A DNA stretch of 64,000 nt, taken from Streptococcus marmotae. Lineage in GTDB: Bacteria > Bacillota > Bacilli > Lactobacillales > Streptococcaceae. Both the position numbers and the translations under genes were made by a program. Shown here piece after piece: positions 1 through 8,095 of this stretch; within the stretch, counting starts at the first letter, position 1, and each line of letters starts with the position of its first letter. The DNA is taken from NCBI RefSeq assembly GCF_001623565.1, contig NZ_CP015196.1, positions 1,633,501 to 1,697,500 of the forward strand, written 5' to 3'. The notes under the pieces are model-generated. The model did not search any database. It saw only the letters and a program-made list of their open reading frames with translations, and was not told the DNA's origin.

Positions 1-726
1 TTAAATACAGAGCCTAAGAACAAAGAGTTTACAGAATATCTAAAGAATTTTCAATTTGACAATTTTAAACAAGGTCAATTGACAGAAAATAAAGATATAT
101 TATCAGATGAAGATGCTTACAATCAATTATTTCAGTTATTATCAGAACAGTCGGATTCTTCTCCGTTTTTAATTACGATGTATACATTTGGTACTCATGT
201 AGGCATGGATTCTTTTGACAGGAACTATGGTGATGGATCTAATCACGTACTAAATAGATTTTTTGATTTAGATAATCAATTTGGAAGATTTATAGAAAAG
301 TTTAAAGAGAGTGAGTGGTCAAATAATACTATTATTATTTTTACAACAGATCACGCAACGTATGTAGACGATGAATACAAGCAGGCATTTCCAGATTTTA
401 GTAGATCGCTTGGTCATGTAGACAAGATCCCTTTATTTTTTTACTATAAAGGAATTGAGCCCCAAAAAATCGATGTAGCAGGTAGAAACTCAATCAATCT
501 TGCGCCAACAATTTTGGACTATATTGATGTATCGCAACCAAATCATTTCTTAGGTCGTTCTTTATTTTCTCAAGCGGATGACTCTAATGTTTTTGAAACA
601 ACATTTATTTCAGGTGTCGATTATTATTCTACGTTAAATGGAAATATTACAACTTTTAGCGAACAGCAATTATCGGATTTAGAAACTAGAGTTGTAGATT
701 ATTATTCTGCTTCTCGATATCCATAA
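1..726 (+). CDS. LtaS/GacH-like phosphoglycerol transferase, C-terminal part (5' end outside window)
   Basis: The frame is open from base 1, so this is the C-terminal ~241 residues of a larger protein; the TTG at 79 is not a credible start. It keeps the C-terminal half of the extracellular sulfatase-fold domain of lipoteichoic-acid-synthase-like enzymes: a beta strand ending in TTDHATY (the Asp-His metal pair of this fold), then GHVDKIPLFFYYKG and an APTILDYIDV segment, both typical of the family. Known members move glycerol phosphate from phosphatidylglycerol onto a wall polymer on the outer face of the membrane. The four following genes have the types and order of gacI-gacJ-gacK-gacL, so a GacH-like role in decorating a rhamnose polysaccharide is the best inference. 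The catalytic Thr and the N-terminal membrane segments lie outside the window. Codon use is AT-rich. Confidence 0.8.
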   Translation, partial: LNTEPKNKEFTEYLKNFQFDNFKQGQLTENKDILSDEDAYNQLFQLLSEQSDSSPFLITMYTFGTHVGMDSFDRNYGDGSNHVLNRFFDLDNQFGRFIEKFKESEWSNNTIIIFTTDHATYVDDEYKQAFPDFSRSLGHVDKIPLFFYYKGIEPQKIDVAGRNSINLAPTILDYIDVSQPNHFLGRSLFSQADDSNVFETTFISGVDYYSTLNGNITTFSEQQLSDLETRVVDYYSASRYP

Positions 727-772
727 CATTAACTATAATAAATGGAGTTAATATAAATATATAGGAGGAAAA

Positions 773-1489
773 ATGAAGCGTTCAGATTTATTAATTATCA
801 TTCCAGCATATAATGAGAGCGGAAATTTGCACAAAACAGTTGGAATGATAAAAGAAGAAGCAGAGGAATTTGATTACGTGATTATCAATGATTGTTCCAC
901 TGATGATACTCTAGAGATATGTCGAGAAAGTCTCTATAATGTTATCGATTTACCAATCAATTTAGGCATTGGAGGAGCTGTTCAAACTGGTTATAAATAT
1001 GCCTTGGAAAGAGGTTATAAATATGCTGTACAAATTGATGGTGATGGCCAACATAATCCAAGGTATATTAAAGCTATGCTTGAGCTACTACGAGAAAATG
1101 CTTTGGACATGGTGATAGGTTCTAGATTTATTGAAAAAGAGGGCTTTCAATCTTCTCTTTCTCGTAGAATAGGGATTTCATTTTTAGAAAAATTAATTAA
1201 ACTATTGACGAAGAAAAAGATTACAGATCCTACTTCTGGATTGCGTTTGGTGAATGAAAAGATTATTAAATTGTTTGCTGATCATTATCCTACTGATTAT
1301 CCTGAGCCAGAAACAATTGTCGCATTATTAGAATCAGGTTTTACTATAAAAGAAATTCCAGTGGTAATGAATAGCCGAGAGCATGGAACGTCGTCAATAA
1401 CATTAAATAGGTCAATCTACTATATGATAAAAGTTTCTATGGCTATGCTCATTGCAAAGTTAAATGGAGGATATAGAAGTTATGATTAA
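773..1489 (+). CDS. Family 2 glycosyltransferase, DPM1/GtrB/GacI-like (polyprenyl-phosphate sugar synthase)
   Basis: 238 residues, ATG with a strong AGGAGG nine bases upstream. The N-terminus has the GT2 signature IIIPAYNESGN, then INDCSTDDT and the metal-binding D-x-D in QIDGDGQHNP near residue 90. DPTSGLR (about residue 155) and YPEPE are typical of the DPM1/GtrB branch. These enzymes join a nucleotide-activated sugar to undecaprenyl phosphate on the cytoplasmic face. The protein lacks the two C-terminal TM helices of full GtrB proteins; the next gene is a separate small membrane protein, as in the GacI/GacJ pair. Its last codons overlap the start of that gene, which implies coupled translation. 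Sugar specificity cannot be read from the sequence; GlcNAc is the GacI precedent. Confidence 0.88.
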   Translation: MKRSDLLIIIPAYNESGNLHKTVGMIKEEAEEFDYVIINDCSTDDTLEICRESLYNVIDLPINLGIGGAVQTGYKYALERGYKYAVQIDGDGQHNPRYIKAMLELLRENALDMVIGSRFIEKEGFQSSLSRRIGISFLEKLIKLLTKKKITDPTSGLRLVNEKIIKLFADHYPTDYPEPETIVALLESGFTIKEIPVVMNSREHGTSSITLNRSIYYMIKVSMAMLIAKLNGGYRSYD

Positions 1490-1808
1490 AATATGGGTAA
1501 CATTATTAGATGTTCTATTTCTTTTTTATTTAGTACGTATGGTAGTAAAAAAAGATATAGAAATGAAGAATGCCTTTTCTTGGATATTATTATCACTCTT
1601 ATCTCTTCCTCTCGTATGGTTCCCTCCTATTTTAGAGGTTTCATCAAATTTACTAGGAGTAGAAGTTCCTAGTAATTTGATATTTTTTATTAGTATCTTT
1701 TTCTTGATTTGTTTAGTTTTTTCTTTAACCTGTATTATCTCAAAACAATCTATTCAAATTAGAAAACTAGCTCAAAAGATGGCATTAGAGAATAAAAATG
1801 AAAAATAG
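1482..1808 (+). CDS. DUF2304 small membrane protein (GacJ-like partner of the glycosyltransferase)
   Basis: About 108 residues with three predicted TM segments (roughly residues 4-22, 30-50 and 63-85) and a charged C-terminal tail. I chose ATG 1482, which overlaps the upstream stop, because GGAGG at 1466-1470 gives 11-base spacing; an ATG at 1464 would place that Shine-Dalgarno inside the coding region. DUF2304 proteins are regularly encoded next to DPM1-like family 2 transferases. GacJ of the group A carbohydrate cluster is the described example and stimulates its transferase. The role here is inferred from family and position. The 3' end overlaps the flippase gene by 11 bases. Confidence 0.8.
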   Translation: MIKIWVTLLDVLFLFYLVRMVVKKDIEMKNAFSWILLSLLSLPLVWFPPILEVSSNLLGVEVPSNLIFFISIFFLICLVFSLTCIISKQSIQIRKLAQKMALENKNEK

Positions 1809-3087
1809 AGTGAATGCTAAGTCCGTTTATATTTGGAATTTATTAGGTAATATATCTGCTGCATCAGTGTCTGTCATTTACTTACTAATTGTGACACGTT
1901 TATCAAGTTCTGAAGTGGCGGATGATTTTAGCTTATCTTACTCAATAGGTAATTTATGGGTCATTATAGGTCTTTTCCAGATTAGAAATTTTCAAGGGAC
2001 AGATGTCAACCATAGATACAATTTTAATCAGTATTTTCTTGCTCGTATGATTACTTCTGTACTCATGTTTTTGACACTTATTCCTTATTTATTGATTAAT
2101 GGATATGAATGGCTATCAGATTCTTTTCATATAGCAATTTTTATCATACTATACCGTTTATCTGATGTTTTTTCGGATTTATGTCAAGGGCAGTTTCAAA
2201 AATATGAGCGATTGGATATTGCTGGTAAATATATGACTTATCGCTATATTATAAGCGTTGGATCATTATATATGTGTCTCCTTCTGTCTAAGTCTTTATT
2301 GCTTTCCTTTATTGTAGTATCTTTTTTTAATTTTATCTTTTTTATCTTATTTGATTTAAGAACAAGTTTATTTTTTGAACCTTTAAATATTTTTAGTCTC
2401 TTTAAAATTTCTACAGCTAACTATGCATTAAAAATTTTAAAAGAATGTTTCCCGTTGTTTATTAATGGATTTTTGATTAATATTATTTTTAATGAGCCTA
2501 AGTTAGCAATTGAGAGAGGAATGAGATTAGGTGTTTTACCGGAAGGTATGCAGAGAAATTACAATATTCTTTTTATGCCAGTATTTTTTATGAGTTTAAT
2601 TATCTTAGTAATTCGTCCATTGATTACGCAGATGGCAATTTTATGGAGTGAAAAAAAATATCATTCATTCAATAAAATATTTCGAAAGATTATTCTCTTG
2701 CTGTTTGTAGTGGGGTTGTTTATTTCGATTGCTGCCTATATTATTGGAGTAGATGTTTTAAGTCTAGTTTTTGCAGTGAATTTGAGTTCCGAGCGACTTT
2801 CATTAGGAATACTTGTTTTGTCTGGAGTACTGTATTCTTTTGGAGTAATTATAGAAAATATCCTAACGATTTTTAGAAGACAGCATATTCTACCTATTGT
2901 TTTTATTATTTTGTTAGTTTTGTCTAAATTATTAACCGATAGATTTATTTATACAGGTGGTATTTTAGGTGCGAGTATTTGCTTTTGCATTCTGATGTTT
3001 ACGTATGCTTTGTGTAGCTGGATTCTTTATATGCTGGTTAGAAAGAAATATAAAAACAAGGGAGATGAGTATGTTAAAAACGTGTAG
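1798..3087 (+). CDS. Polysaccharide flippase, MOP/Wzx-like (GacK-like)
   Basis: 429 residues, almost entirely hydrophobic, with about 12 predicted TM helices. The N-terminal stretch (IWNLLGNISAASVSVIYLLIVTRL) is the usual opening of RfbX/Wzx-type proteins of the MOP exporter superfamily, which flip lipid-linked sugars or oligosaccharides across the membrane. The gene overlaps the DUF2304 gene upstream and the next gene downstream begins inside its 3' end, so the cluster looks like one translationally coupled operon. By position the substrate would be the polyprenyl-phosphate-linked sugar made by the gene at 773-1489. Flippase sequences diverge quickly, so substrate assignment rests on context only. 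Confidence 0.82.
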   Translation: MKNRVNAKSVYIWNLLGNISAASVSVIYLLIVTRLSSSEVADDFSLSYSIGNLWVIIGLFQIRNFQGTDVNHRYNFNQYFLARMITSVLMFLTLIPYLLINGYEWLSDSFHIAIFIILYRLSDVFSDLCQGQFQKYERLDIAGKYMTYRYIISVGSLYMCLLLSKSLLLSFIVVSFFNFIFFILFDLRTSLFFEPLNIFSLFKISTANYALKILKECFPLFINGFLINIIFNEPKLAIERGMRLGVLPEGMQRNYNILFMPVFFMSLIILVIRPLITQMAILWSEKKYHSFNKIFRKIILLLFVVGLFISIAAYIIGVDVLSLVFAVNLSSERLSLGILVLSGVLYSFGVIIENILTIFRRQHILPIVFIILLVLSKLLTDRFIYTGGILGASICFCILMFTYALCSWILYMLVRKKYKNKGDEYVKNV

Positions 3088-4495
3088 TATTTTTTTAAAA
3101 ATAGAAGAGAGTTGGCAAGGGAAATTAGTTGTGCTGTTTTTAGCGATTAGTTTTTCACTTTCTCTTTTTTCAGTTTTTATGAGAATGCCTGCTTCTTGGC
3201 CAGATGAACAAATTCATTATTATAGAGCCATACAATTATCTCAGGGTAATATTTTAGAAAAATCAGTAGATTCAGTGGATAGATATGGAGGAAATGTTTC
3301 GATATCACAAGCTGAATTTATGGATGAAGATTTTGACTTGATTGCTAATCCTAATGGAGAATCCTATTTTGGTTTACAGTGGATAAAACGCCAACAATCT
3401 TTGGAATTTAGCGACCAGTCGGTATTTAAAGAAACAACAAGTGCTGTTCCTTATAATCCTCTCATATATTCTCCTTACTATTTACCTTTATGGATTGGTA
3501 GACTGTTCCAATTATCTCCAGTTGCAGAGTTTATTTTTGTTAGGATTGGAGGCTTATTATTTGCTTATATTGTTTTATTATATGCTATTCGTTCTTTGCC
3601 ATTTAGTAAGTTGACACTTGCTGGTTTTACACTGCATCCTACCCTTTTTGTTGGTTTTAGTGCGATTACAGCGGATACTTTTACAAATGTTATTGTTATT
3701 CTATTTATTTCGTATATGGTGAAAATAATATATAGTTCTCTGAAACAGATTCAAGTAAGAAAGTCTGATGTAGTTAAGTTTTCAATAATCATATTGTTAT
3801 TATCAGTTGCTAAAATACCTGCTTTCTTTATTCTTTTGTCTGTATTTCCACTGATATACTTTTTAAGAATTCAAAAACTGATTACTAAAAAACAATTAAT
3901 TTATTTGTTAATTGCGACATTCCTATCAATTTTATTCGTATTTGCGTGGATTATGGCTGTTCGACATATAAATACAGGAGCATATTTTGGACGTAATACA
4001 GATATGAAACAGCAACTCCATTATATTATTTCAAACATTCCTCAGTTTATAAAAATATATCTTTTTGCTCTCATATCTTATGATTATACAAGTATGCAGC
4101 TTGGGTATGCCAATAATCCTATTTTTCAAAGTATACCTAATGTATATATAACTCTTTATATTGCAGGTTTAATTTTTACAACTTTTATTCAGGACAAACA
4201 TTATACGTTTATGAAGGAAAATAGATTATTATCACTAGTACAATTTAGTAAGATTATTTCTTTTGTGGGAATAGTTACAGCTACCTTTCTCATTTTATAT
4301 TTGCAGTTTTCCATAGTAGGTTCAAGTGTTATAGAAGGAGTTCAACCTAGGTACTTTTTACCATATTTTTTATTACTTCTTACTTATATTCCTAGAAAGT
4401 ATATTTTCGATTCAAAAGTTTATCAATACGCTATGGTATTACTAATCTTACCAGCCAGTTTTTACCTATTGTGTATGATAGCTCAAATTTTGTAA
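3071..4495 (+). CDS. Polytopic membrane glycosyltransferase-like protein, DUF2142 type (GacL-like)
   Basis: About 474 residues. A short N-terminal tail is followed by one TM helix, a long external loop containing WPDEQIHYYRAIQLS (an early acidic loop typical of GT-C enzymes), and 9-10 further TM helices. I prefer ATG 3071: the AAGGGA at about 3057-3062 is eight bases away, whereas ATG 3065 would be too close. The DUF2142/GT-C fold uses polyprenyl-phosphate sugars as donors outside the cell, so this would attach the side-chain sugar to the wall polysaccharide. It closes the five-gene cluster. No clear T-rich terminator follows; a long inverted repeat lies 140 bases downstream. Confidence 0.75.
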   Translation: MLKTCSIFLKIEESWQGKLVVLFLAISFSLSLFSVFMRMPASWPDEQIHYYRAIQLSQGNILEKSVDSVDRYGGNVSISQAEFMDEDFDLIANPNGESYFGLQWIKRQQSLEFSDQSVFKETTSAVPYNPLIYSPYYLPLWIGRLFQLSPVAEFIFVRIGGLLFAYIVLLYAIRSLPFSKLTLAGFTLHPTLFVGFSAITADTFTNVIVILFISYMVKIIYSSLKQIQVRKSDVVKFSIIILLLSVAKIPAFFILLSVFPLIYFLRIQKLITKKQLIYLLIATFLSILFVFAWIMAVRHINTGAYFGRNTDMKQQLHYIISNIPQFIKIYLFALISYDYTSMQLGYANNPIFQSIPNVYITLYIAGLIFTTFIQDKHYTFMKENRLLSLVQFSKIISFVGIVTATFLILYLQFSIVGSSVIEGVQPRYFLPYFLLLLTYIPRKYIFDSKVYQYAMVLLILPASFYLLCMIAQIL

Positions 4496-4635
4496 CTTAT
4501 AAAATAAATATTTATGAATCGTATTGGATCAAATTTTAGAGTAGCAGCTAATGTAGTTGTATGAAGAATCTACTTGGATTTTAGAATAGGTATATGCAAA
4601 GGGAGTGAAGCTGAAATTGATTTTGTAATCCTAGG

Positions 4636-4689
4636 GTTGACTAGGTTTGTAGAGTGTTGATTTATTGACGTTTTATACACCTAGTCAAC
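4636..4689. repeat. 11-bp perfect inverted repeat in the gap after the polysaccharide cluster
   Basis: GTTGACTAGGT at 4636-4646 and ACCTAGTCAAC at 4679-4689, separated by 32 bases. No T-run follows, so it is not a typical terminator. The rest of the 4496-4760 gap holds no ORF with a usable ribosome-binding site. It may be the remnant of a mobile element or a protein-binding site. Confidence 0.6.
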
Positions 4690-4763
4690 TAATACATCAA
4701 ACTGATTAAACTATAAAATTTATTGGTTTTGGTGCTTTTTGCCCAGTCTCTTTTTTAATTTTA

Positions 4764-4772
4764 TGGTATACT
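4764..4772 (+). promoter_or_regulatory. Extended -10 promoter for ebsA
   Basis: TGG-TATACT lies 19 bases upstream of the ebsA start; no good -35 is visible. The extended -10 form TGnTATA(A/C)T recurs before many genes of this window. Confidence 0.55.
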
Positions 4773-4790
4773 ATATAGTAGGAGGGCGAT

Positions 4791-5279
4791 ATGATTAAGA
4801 TATTTGGTCGTGTAAGATATCATTGGCAACCAGAGTTATCCTGGTCGATTATTTATTGGTCATTGACGATTACTCCGGCATTTATTGCCTTGTCCCTTGT
4901 ACTTGAGCGGGCTCGTATTTCAAACACCATTATTCAATTATTTTTACTGGTGATTATCATGTTTGGCATTGGTTGGCACCGCTATTTTGTTATTGATGAC
5001 GAGTACTTAAAAATTGCGTCAGCTAATCCGATTACATCAAAAAAAATACAGATCGCAACCATTTCTAAAATAGAGGTGACGTATCTGTTCATTAAGATAT
5101 TTTCGGATGATATGCCAAGTGGGCAGGTATACTATATTCGTAAGTGGCCTAAAAAATACTTTATCAATGCTTTGGCCTTAAATACTCACTTTCAAGGTGA
5201 AATTGTTTTAACGGATCATCTTGTTACTCAGGATTATTTTGAGGAGTATTATGCAGAGCATACGCGAAAGTCAGTCTGA
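4791..5279 (+). CDS. ebsA: EbsA-family membrane protein
   Basis: 162 residues with two N-terminal TM helices (about 18-38 and 44-64), then a hydrophilic domain containing a YYIRKWPKKYF segment. Size, topology and place next to the small ferredoxin and cmk agree with the EbsA family of streptococci and enterococci, annotated as a pore-forming or envelope protein; the biochemical role is not established. A strong AGGAGG lies four bases from the ATG. The 3' end overlaps the convergent ferredoxin gene by nine bases. I recognise the family from context and overall pattern rather than from a catalytic motif. Confidence 0.65.
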   Translation: MIKIFGRVRYHWQPELSWSIIYWSLTITPAFIALSLVLERARISNTIIQLFLLVIIMFGIGWHRYFVIDDEYLKIASANPITSKKIQIATISKIEVTYLFIKIFSDDMPSGQVYYIRKWPKKYFINALALNTHFQGEIVLTDHLVTQDYFEEYYAEHTRKSV

Positions 5280-5465
5280 TGTGATGGCTTTGGTGGGGCA
5301 GGATTTGACTGCTTGGAGAATAGCTGGTTCATCAGGATAAATGGCGCTGTCTTCATCGGTATGAGCAAGGAGGACAATTCCTTCATCGTCATAGTCAAAT
5401 ATGTCAGAATAGGTTTGGCATAGACCACAGGCGATACATTTTTCTGGATATAGTTTTATTTTCAT
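5271..5465 (-). CDS. fer: Ferredoxin, single [4Fe-4S]
   Basis: 64 residues. C10-x2-C13-x2-C16 followed by a lone distal Cys in SCPTKAI (about residue 56) is the four-Cys ligand set of Bacillus-type single-cluster ferredoxins, and the acidic FDYDDEGI segment is typical. It is a small cytoplasmic electron carrier. It is transcribed opposite to its neighbours and no Shine-Dalgarno precedes the ATG; the promoter at 5472-5500 would start the mRNA at the A of the ATG. Confidence 0.88.
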   Translation of the reverse strand: MKIKLYPEKCIACGLCQTYSDIFDYDDEGIVLLAHTDEDSAIYPDEPAILQAVKSCPTKAITSD

Positions 5466-5471
5466 AGTATT

Positions 5472-5500
5472 ATTGTAATGAGATTTTATAAAAAAAACAA
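5472..5500 (-). promoter_or_regulatory. Promoter for fer, giving an apparently leaderless mRNA
   Basis: On the minus strand TTGTTT (5500-5495), 17-base spacer, TACAAT (5477-5472). The -10 ends six bases before the ATG at 5465, so the expected start site is the first base of the codon. No SD-like sequence is present upstream. Confidence 0.55.
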
Positions 5501-5514
5501 GGAGAAAGATTGAT

Positions 5515-6021
5515 ATGTCACAAGAACCATGGAACGAAGAAATTTATGAAGGTGCAGATGAGAGCAGAAGAAGTCGCTCGAGTCGAGGAAAGTCAAATTC
5601 GATGTTCTTCACGATTTTAGGAATTGTATTTGTGATTATTGTTTTGCTGATTACGGTGATTGGCATCTACCTCTCTAGTGGAGGAAGCAAGACAGATTCT
5701 ACAAAAGAGTTTTACAATACTAGCAGTCAGAGTAAGGCAGATGGATCTGCAACTAGCACAAGCAGTTCAAGCTCAACAAGTTCATCATCGACCTCAAGCT
5801 CTACGTCGACAGAAGAGTCAACGGAGCAGTCGTCAACTACTTCAAGTTCTAGCGCAACTGAGGGAACTACTTTATCCGTTCAAGCTGGTGAAGGAGAGGC
5901 TTCAATTGCGGAGCGCGCAGGAATTTCAATTGCTGAACTAGAGCGCTTGAACCCAGATAAGTTGACTGGTCCTGGTGGCACTTGGTGGGCAAACCCAGGT
6001 GATATTGTAAAAATTAAATAA
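5515..6021 (+). CDS. LysM-domain surface-associated protein (SAG1386/EF1546 type)
   Basis: 168 residues: a charged, Arg/Ser-rich cytoplasmic head (1-37), one TM helix (about 38-60), a Ser/Thr-rich linker (about 62-118) and a C-terminal LysM-like domain (about 119-168, with [17 protein letters not shown] and a terminal NPGDIVKIK). This is the architecture of the SAG1386/EF1546 family. LysM domains bind peptidoglycan glycan strands, so it is a membrane-anchored, wall-binding protein. SD AAGGAG lies nine bases upstream. cmk follows after eight bases, so the two are probably cotranscribed; this neighbourhood is conserved in streptococci as far as I recall. Confidence 0.82.
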   Translation: MSQEPWNEEIYEGADESRRSRSSRGKSNSMFFTILGIVFVIIVLLITVIGIYLSSGGSKTDSTKEFYNTSSQSKADGSATSTSSSSSTSSSSTSSSTSTEESTEQSSTTSSSSATEGTTLSVQAGEGEASIAERAGISIAELERLNPDKLTGPGGTWWANPGDIVKIK

Positions 6022-6029
6022 GAGGAATT

Positions 6030-6707
6030 ATGAAATCAATTCAAATCGCCATAGATGGCCCTGCTTCAAGTGGAAAAAGCACCGTTGCAAAGATTATCGC
6101 AAAAGCCTTTGATTATACTTATTTGGATACAGGAGCGATGTATCGTGCAGTTACTTACTTAGCTCTCCGTCACCAATTAACCCAAGAAGATACAGCAGAA
6201 ATTCTTTCTTTGTTGGAGGAGTATCCGATTGCTTTTGGACGAAATAAAGCTGGGGAGCAGCTGGTATTTGTCGGAGATGTTGATGTTACACATGCTATTC
6301 GAGAAAATGATGTCACCAATAACGTTTCTTGGGTATCTGCTCTTGCCCCAATTCGTAAGAAATTGGTTGATTTGCAACGCAAGATTGCCGCTCAAGGTGG
6401 CATTGTGATGGATGGTCGTGATATTGGGACTGTTGTCCTTCCAGAAGCAGAATTAAAAATCTTCTTAATTGCTTCAGTAGAGGAAAGAGCCTTACGCCGC
6501 TTTAGGGAAAATCAGGAAAAAGGTATTCCGACTGATCTAGAACGCTTGAAAGAAGAAATCGCTCTTCGAGATCATAAAGATAGTACGAGAGCTGTCTCCC
6601 CTCTGAAAGCGGCAGATGATGCCATTACATTTGATACGACAGGGGTGTCGATTGAGGGTGTGGTTGAATTTATTTCAGAAAAAGCAAAAGAAATTCTTGA
6701 CAAGTAG
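6030..6707 (+). CDS. cmk: Cytidylate kinase
   Basis: 225 residues, the normal length for bacterial Cmk. Walker A is GPASSGKST (about residues 10-18), followed by [13 protein letters not shown], which carries the CMP-binding Asp and Arg, and [14 protein letters not shown] with the conserved Asp-Gly-Arg-Asp. It phosphorylates CMP and dCMP with ATP during pyrimidine salvage and nucleotide supply in the cytoplasm. It sits in an operon with the LysM gene upstream. The last codons of cmk contain the -35 hexamer of the promoter that drives infC. Confidence 0.97.
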   Translation: MKSIQIAIDGPASSGKSTVAKIIAKAFDYTYLDTGAMYRAVTYLALRHQLTQEDTAEILSLLEEYPIAFGRNKAGEQLVFVGDVDVTHAIRENDVTNNVSWVSALAPIRKKLVDLQRKIAAQGGIVMDGRDIGTVVLPEAELKIFLIASVEERALRRFRENQEKGIPTDLERLKEEIALRDHKDSTRAVSPLKAADDAITFDTTGVSIEGVVEFISEKAKEILDK

Positions 6708-6725
6708 AACAGATGATGCTATACT
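6697..6725 (+). promoter_or_regulatory. Sigma-A promoter of infC-rpmI-rplT
   Basis: TTGACA (6697-6702), 17-base spacer, TATACT (6720-6725). The -35 overlaps the last codons of cmk. The expected start is near 6732, leaving a leader of about 158 bases before the infC ATA. Confidence 0.85.
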
Positions 6726-6731
6726 ATATGC

Positions 6732-6865
6732 ATTGGGAAAAGCAGAAGTGAGAACTTCTCGCCTTGCGACTAACGTTGTCTGGCTCTACGTATTAAGTTT
6801 TCTTCGGAAAGATAATGATGTAGTGACGGACTTGTATGTTAGCAAGTCCGTTTCACTTTTCTCGA
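6732..6865 (+). ncRNA. infC-rpmI-rplT leader RNA with intrinsic terminator (L20-leader type)
   Basis: Untranslated region between the promoter and infC. It ends in a strong terminator hairpin, ACGGACTTG (6826-6834) with CAAGTCCGT (6843-6851), followed by TTTCACTTTTC. In Firmicutes this operon is controlled by ribosomal protein L20 acting on such leaders, and rplT is the third gene here. The exact fold and Rfam class cannot be confirmed by eye. Confidence 0.6.
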
Positions 6866-6889
6866 AAAAATTAAAATGAGGTGAAAGCC

Positions 6890-7411
6890 ATAGCAAAGCA
6901 AGATTTGTTCATCAATGATGAAATTCGTGTGCGTGAAGTTCGTCTTATCGGTCTCGAGGGTGAACAGTTAGGAATTAAACAACTCAACGAAGCCCAAGCG
7001 ATAGCTGATAGTGCTAACGTTGATTTAGTGTTGATTCAACCGCAAGCTAAACCACCTGTTGCGAAAATTATGGACTATGGTAAGTTCAAATTTGAGTATC
7101 AGAAAAAACAAAAAGAGCAACGCAAAAAACAAAGCGTTGTGACGGTCAAGGAAGTACGTCTTAGTCCGACTATTGATAAGGGAGACTTTGATACAAAACT
7201 TCGTAATGCCCGTAAATTCCTTGAAAAAGGAAATAAAGTGAAAGTATCAATCCGTTTTAAAGGACGGATGATTACTCACAAGGAAGTTGGGGCAAAAGTC
7301 TTGGCAGAATTTGCTGAAGCAACGCAAGATATTGCGATTATTGAGCAAAGAGCTAAGATGGATGGACGTCAGATGTTCATGCAGCTTGCACCAGCTTCAG
7401 AGAAAAAATAG
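6890..7411 (+). CDS. infC: Translation initiation factor IF-3, probable ATA start
   Basis: IF-3 by near-identity to the known streptococcal protein: [20 protein letters not shown] at the N-terminus, then [14 protein letters not shown] and [12 protein letters not shown], about 173 residues. No ATG is available. GTG 6881 lies within the GAGGTG (6879-6884) that serves as Shine-Dalgarno and has no SD of its own; ATA at 6890 is spaced six bases from it. IF-3 rejects non-canonical start codons, and ATT/ATA-type starts on infC are a known autoregulatory device, so I choose ATA. It binds the 30S subunit and checks initiator pairing. It is the first gene of infC-rpmI-rplT. Confidence 0.93.
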   Translation: MAKQDLFINDEIRVREVRLIGLEGEQLGIKQLNEAQAIADSANVDLVLIQPQAKPPVAKIMDYGKFKFEYQKKQKEQRKKQSVVTVKEVRLSPTIDKGDFDTKLRNARKFLEKGNKVKVSIRFKGRMITHKEVGAKVLAEFAEATQDIAIIEQRAKMDGRQMFMQLAPASEKK

Positions 7412-7437
7412 GCTTACTAAGCAAAAGGAGAATTAAA

Positions 7438-7638
7438 ATGCCAAAACAAAAAACTCACCGCGCATCAGCTAAACGTTTCAAACGTACAGGTTCTGGTGGA
7501 TTGAAACGCTTCCGCGCTTATACTTCACACCGTTTCCACGGAAAAACTAAAAAACAACGTCGTCACCTTCGCAAAGCAGCAATGGTACATTCAGGTGACT
7601 TCAAACGTATCAAAGCAATGCTTACAGGACTTAAATAA
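7438..7638 (+). CDS. rpmI: 50S ribosomal protein L35
   Basis: 66 residues, very basic, with the L35 opening [15 protein letters not shown] and the conserved [16 protein letters not shown]. It is a small structural protein of the large subunit. It lies 26 bases after infC and 43 before rplT with good SD sequences (AAAGGAG), in the canonical IF3-L35-L20 order. Confidence 0.98.
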   Translation: MPKQKTHRASAKRFKRTGSGGLKRFRAYTSHRFHGKTKKQRRHLRKAAMVHSGDFKRIKAMLTGLK

Positions 7639-7681
7639 GTCGAACTACTAGAAATTAGAGAATTATTCGGAGGAAAATTAA

Positions 7682-8041
7682 ATGGCACGTGTTAAAGGTG
7701 GCGTTGTATCACGCAAACGCCGTAAACGTATTTTAAAATTAGCTAAAGGTTACTATGGTGCAAAACACATCTTGTTCCGTACTGCAAAAGAACAAGTAAT
7801 GAACTCTTACTACTATGCATACCGTGACCGTCGTCAGAAAAAACGTGATTTCCGTAAATTGTGGATCACTCGTATCAACGCGGCAGCTCGCATGAATGGT
7901 TTGTCATACTCACAATTGATGCATGGTTTGAAATTGGCTGAAATTGAAGTAAACCGTAAAATGTTGGCTGACCTTGCTGTAAATGACGCAGCTGCTTTCA
8001 CAGCACTTGCAGATGCAGCAAAAGCTAAACTCGGTAAATAA
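7682..8041 (+). CDS. rplT: 50S ribosomal protein L20
   Basis: 119 residues, basic N-terminal arm ([19 protein letters not shown]) and a globular C-terminal half with [19 protein letters not shown], as in all L20 proteins. It is needed early in 50S assembly and is also the likely autoregulator acting on the leader at 6732-6865. A terminator hairpin follows within five bases of the stop. Confidence 0.98.
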   Translation: MARVKGGVVSRKRRKRILKLAKGYYGAKHILFRTAKEQVMNSYYYAYRDRRQKKRDFRKLWITRINAAARMNGLSYSQLMHGLKLAEIEVNRKMLADLAVNDAAAFTALADAAKAKLGK

Positions 8042-8043
8042 TG

Positions 8044-8074
8044 AAAAAGGATGGGAGGAATCTCATCTTTTTTT
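8044..8074 (+). terminator. Terminator after rplT
   Basis: GATGGGA (8050-8056) pairs with TCTCATC (8061-8067) with one G-T pair, flanked by A and T runs ending in seven T. Confidence 0.8.
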
Positions 8075-8095
8075 GCGGAAATAGGAGGAAGACAG

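Noticed and set aside
79..81. TTG as start codon of the first gene
   Set aside because: The frame is open back to base 1 and residues before it fit the protein; no ribosome-binding site is present.
5660..5941. Gln/Arg-rich ORF inside the LysM gene
   Set aside because: A shadow caused by the repetitive Ser/Thr codons of the linker; no start signal.
6616..6879. ORF of 87 codons across the infC leader
   Set aside because: It runs through the promoter and the terminator hairpin and overlaps the end of cmk in another frame.
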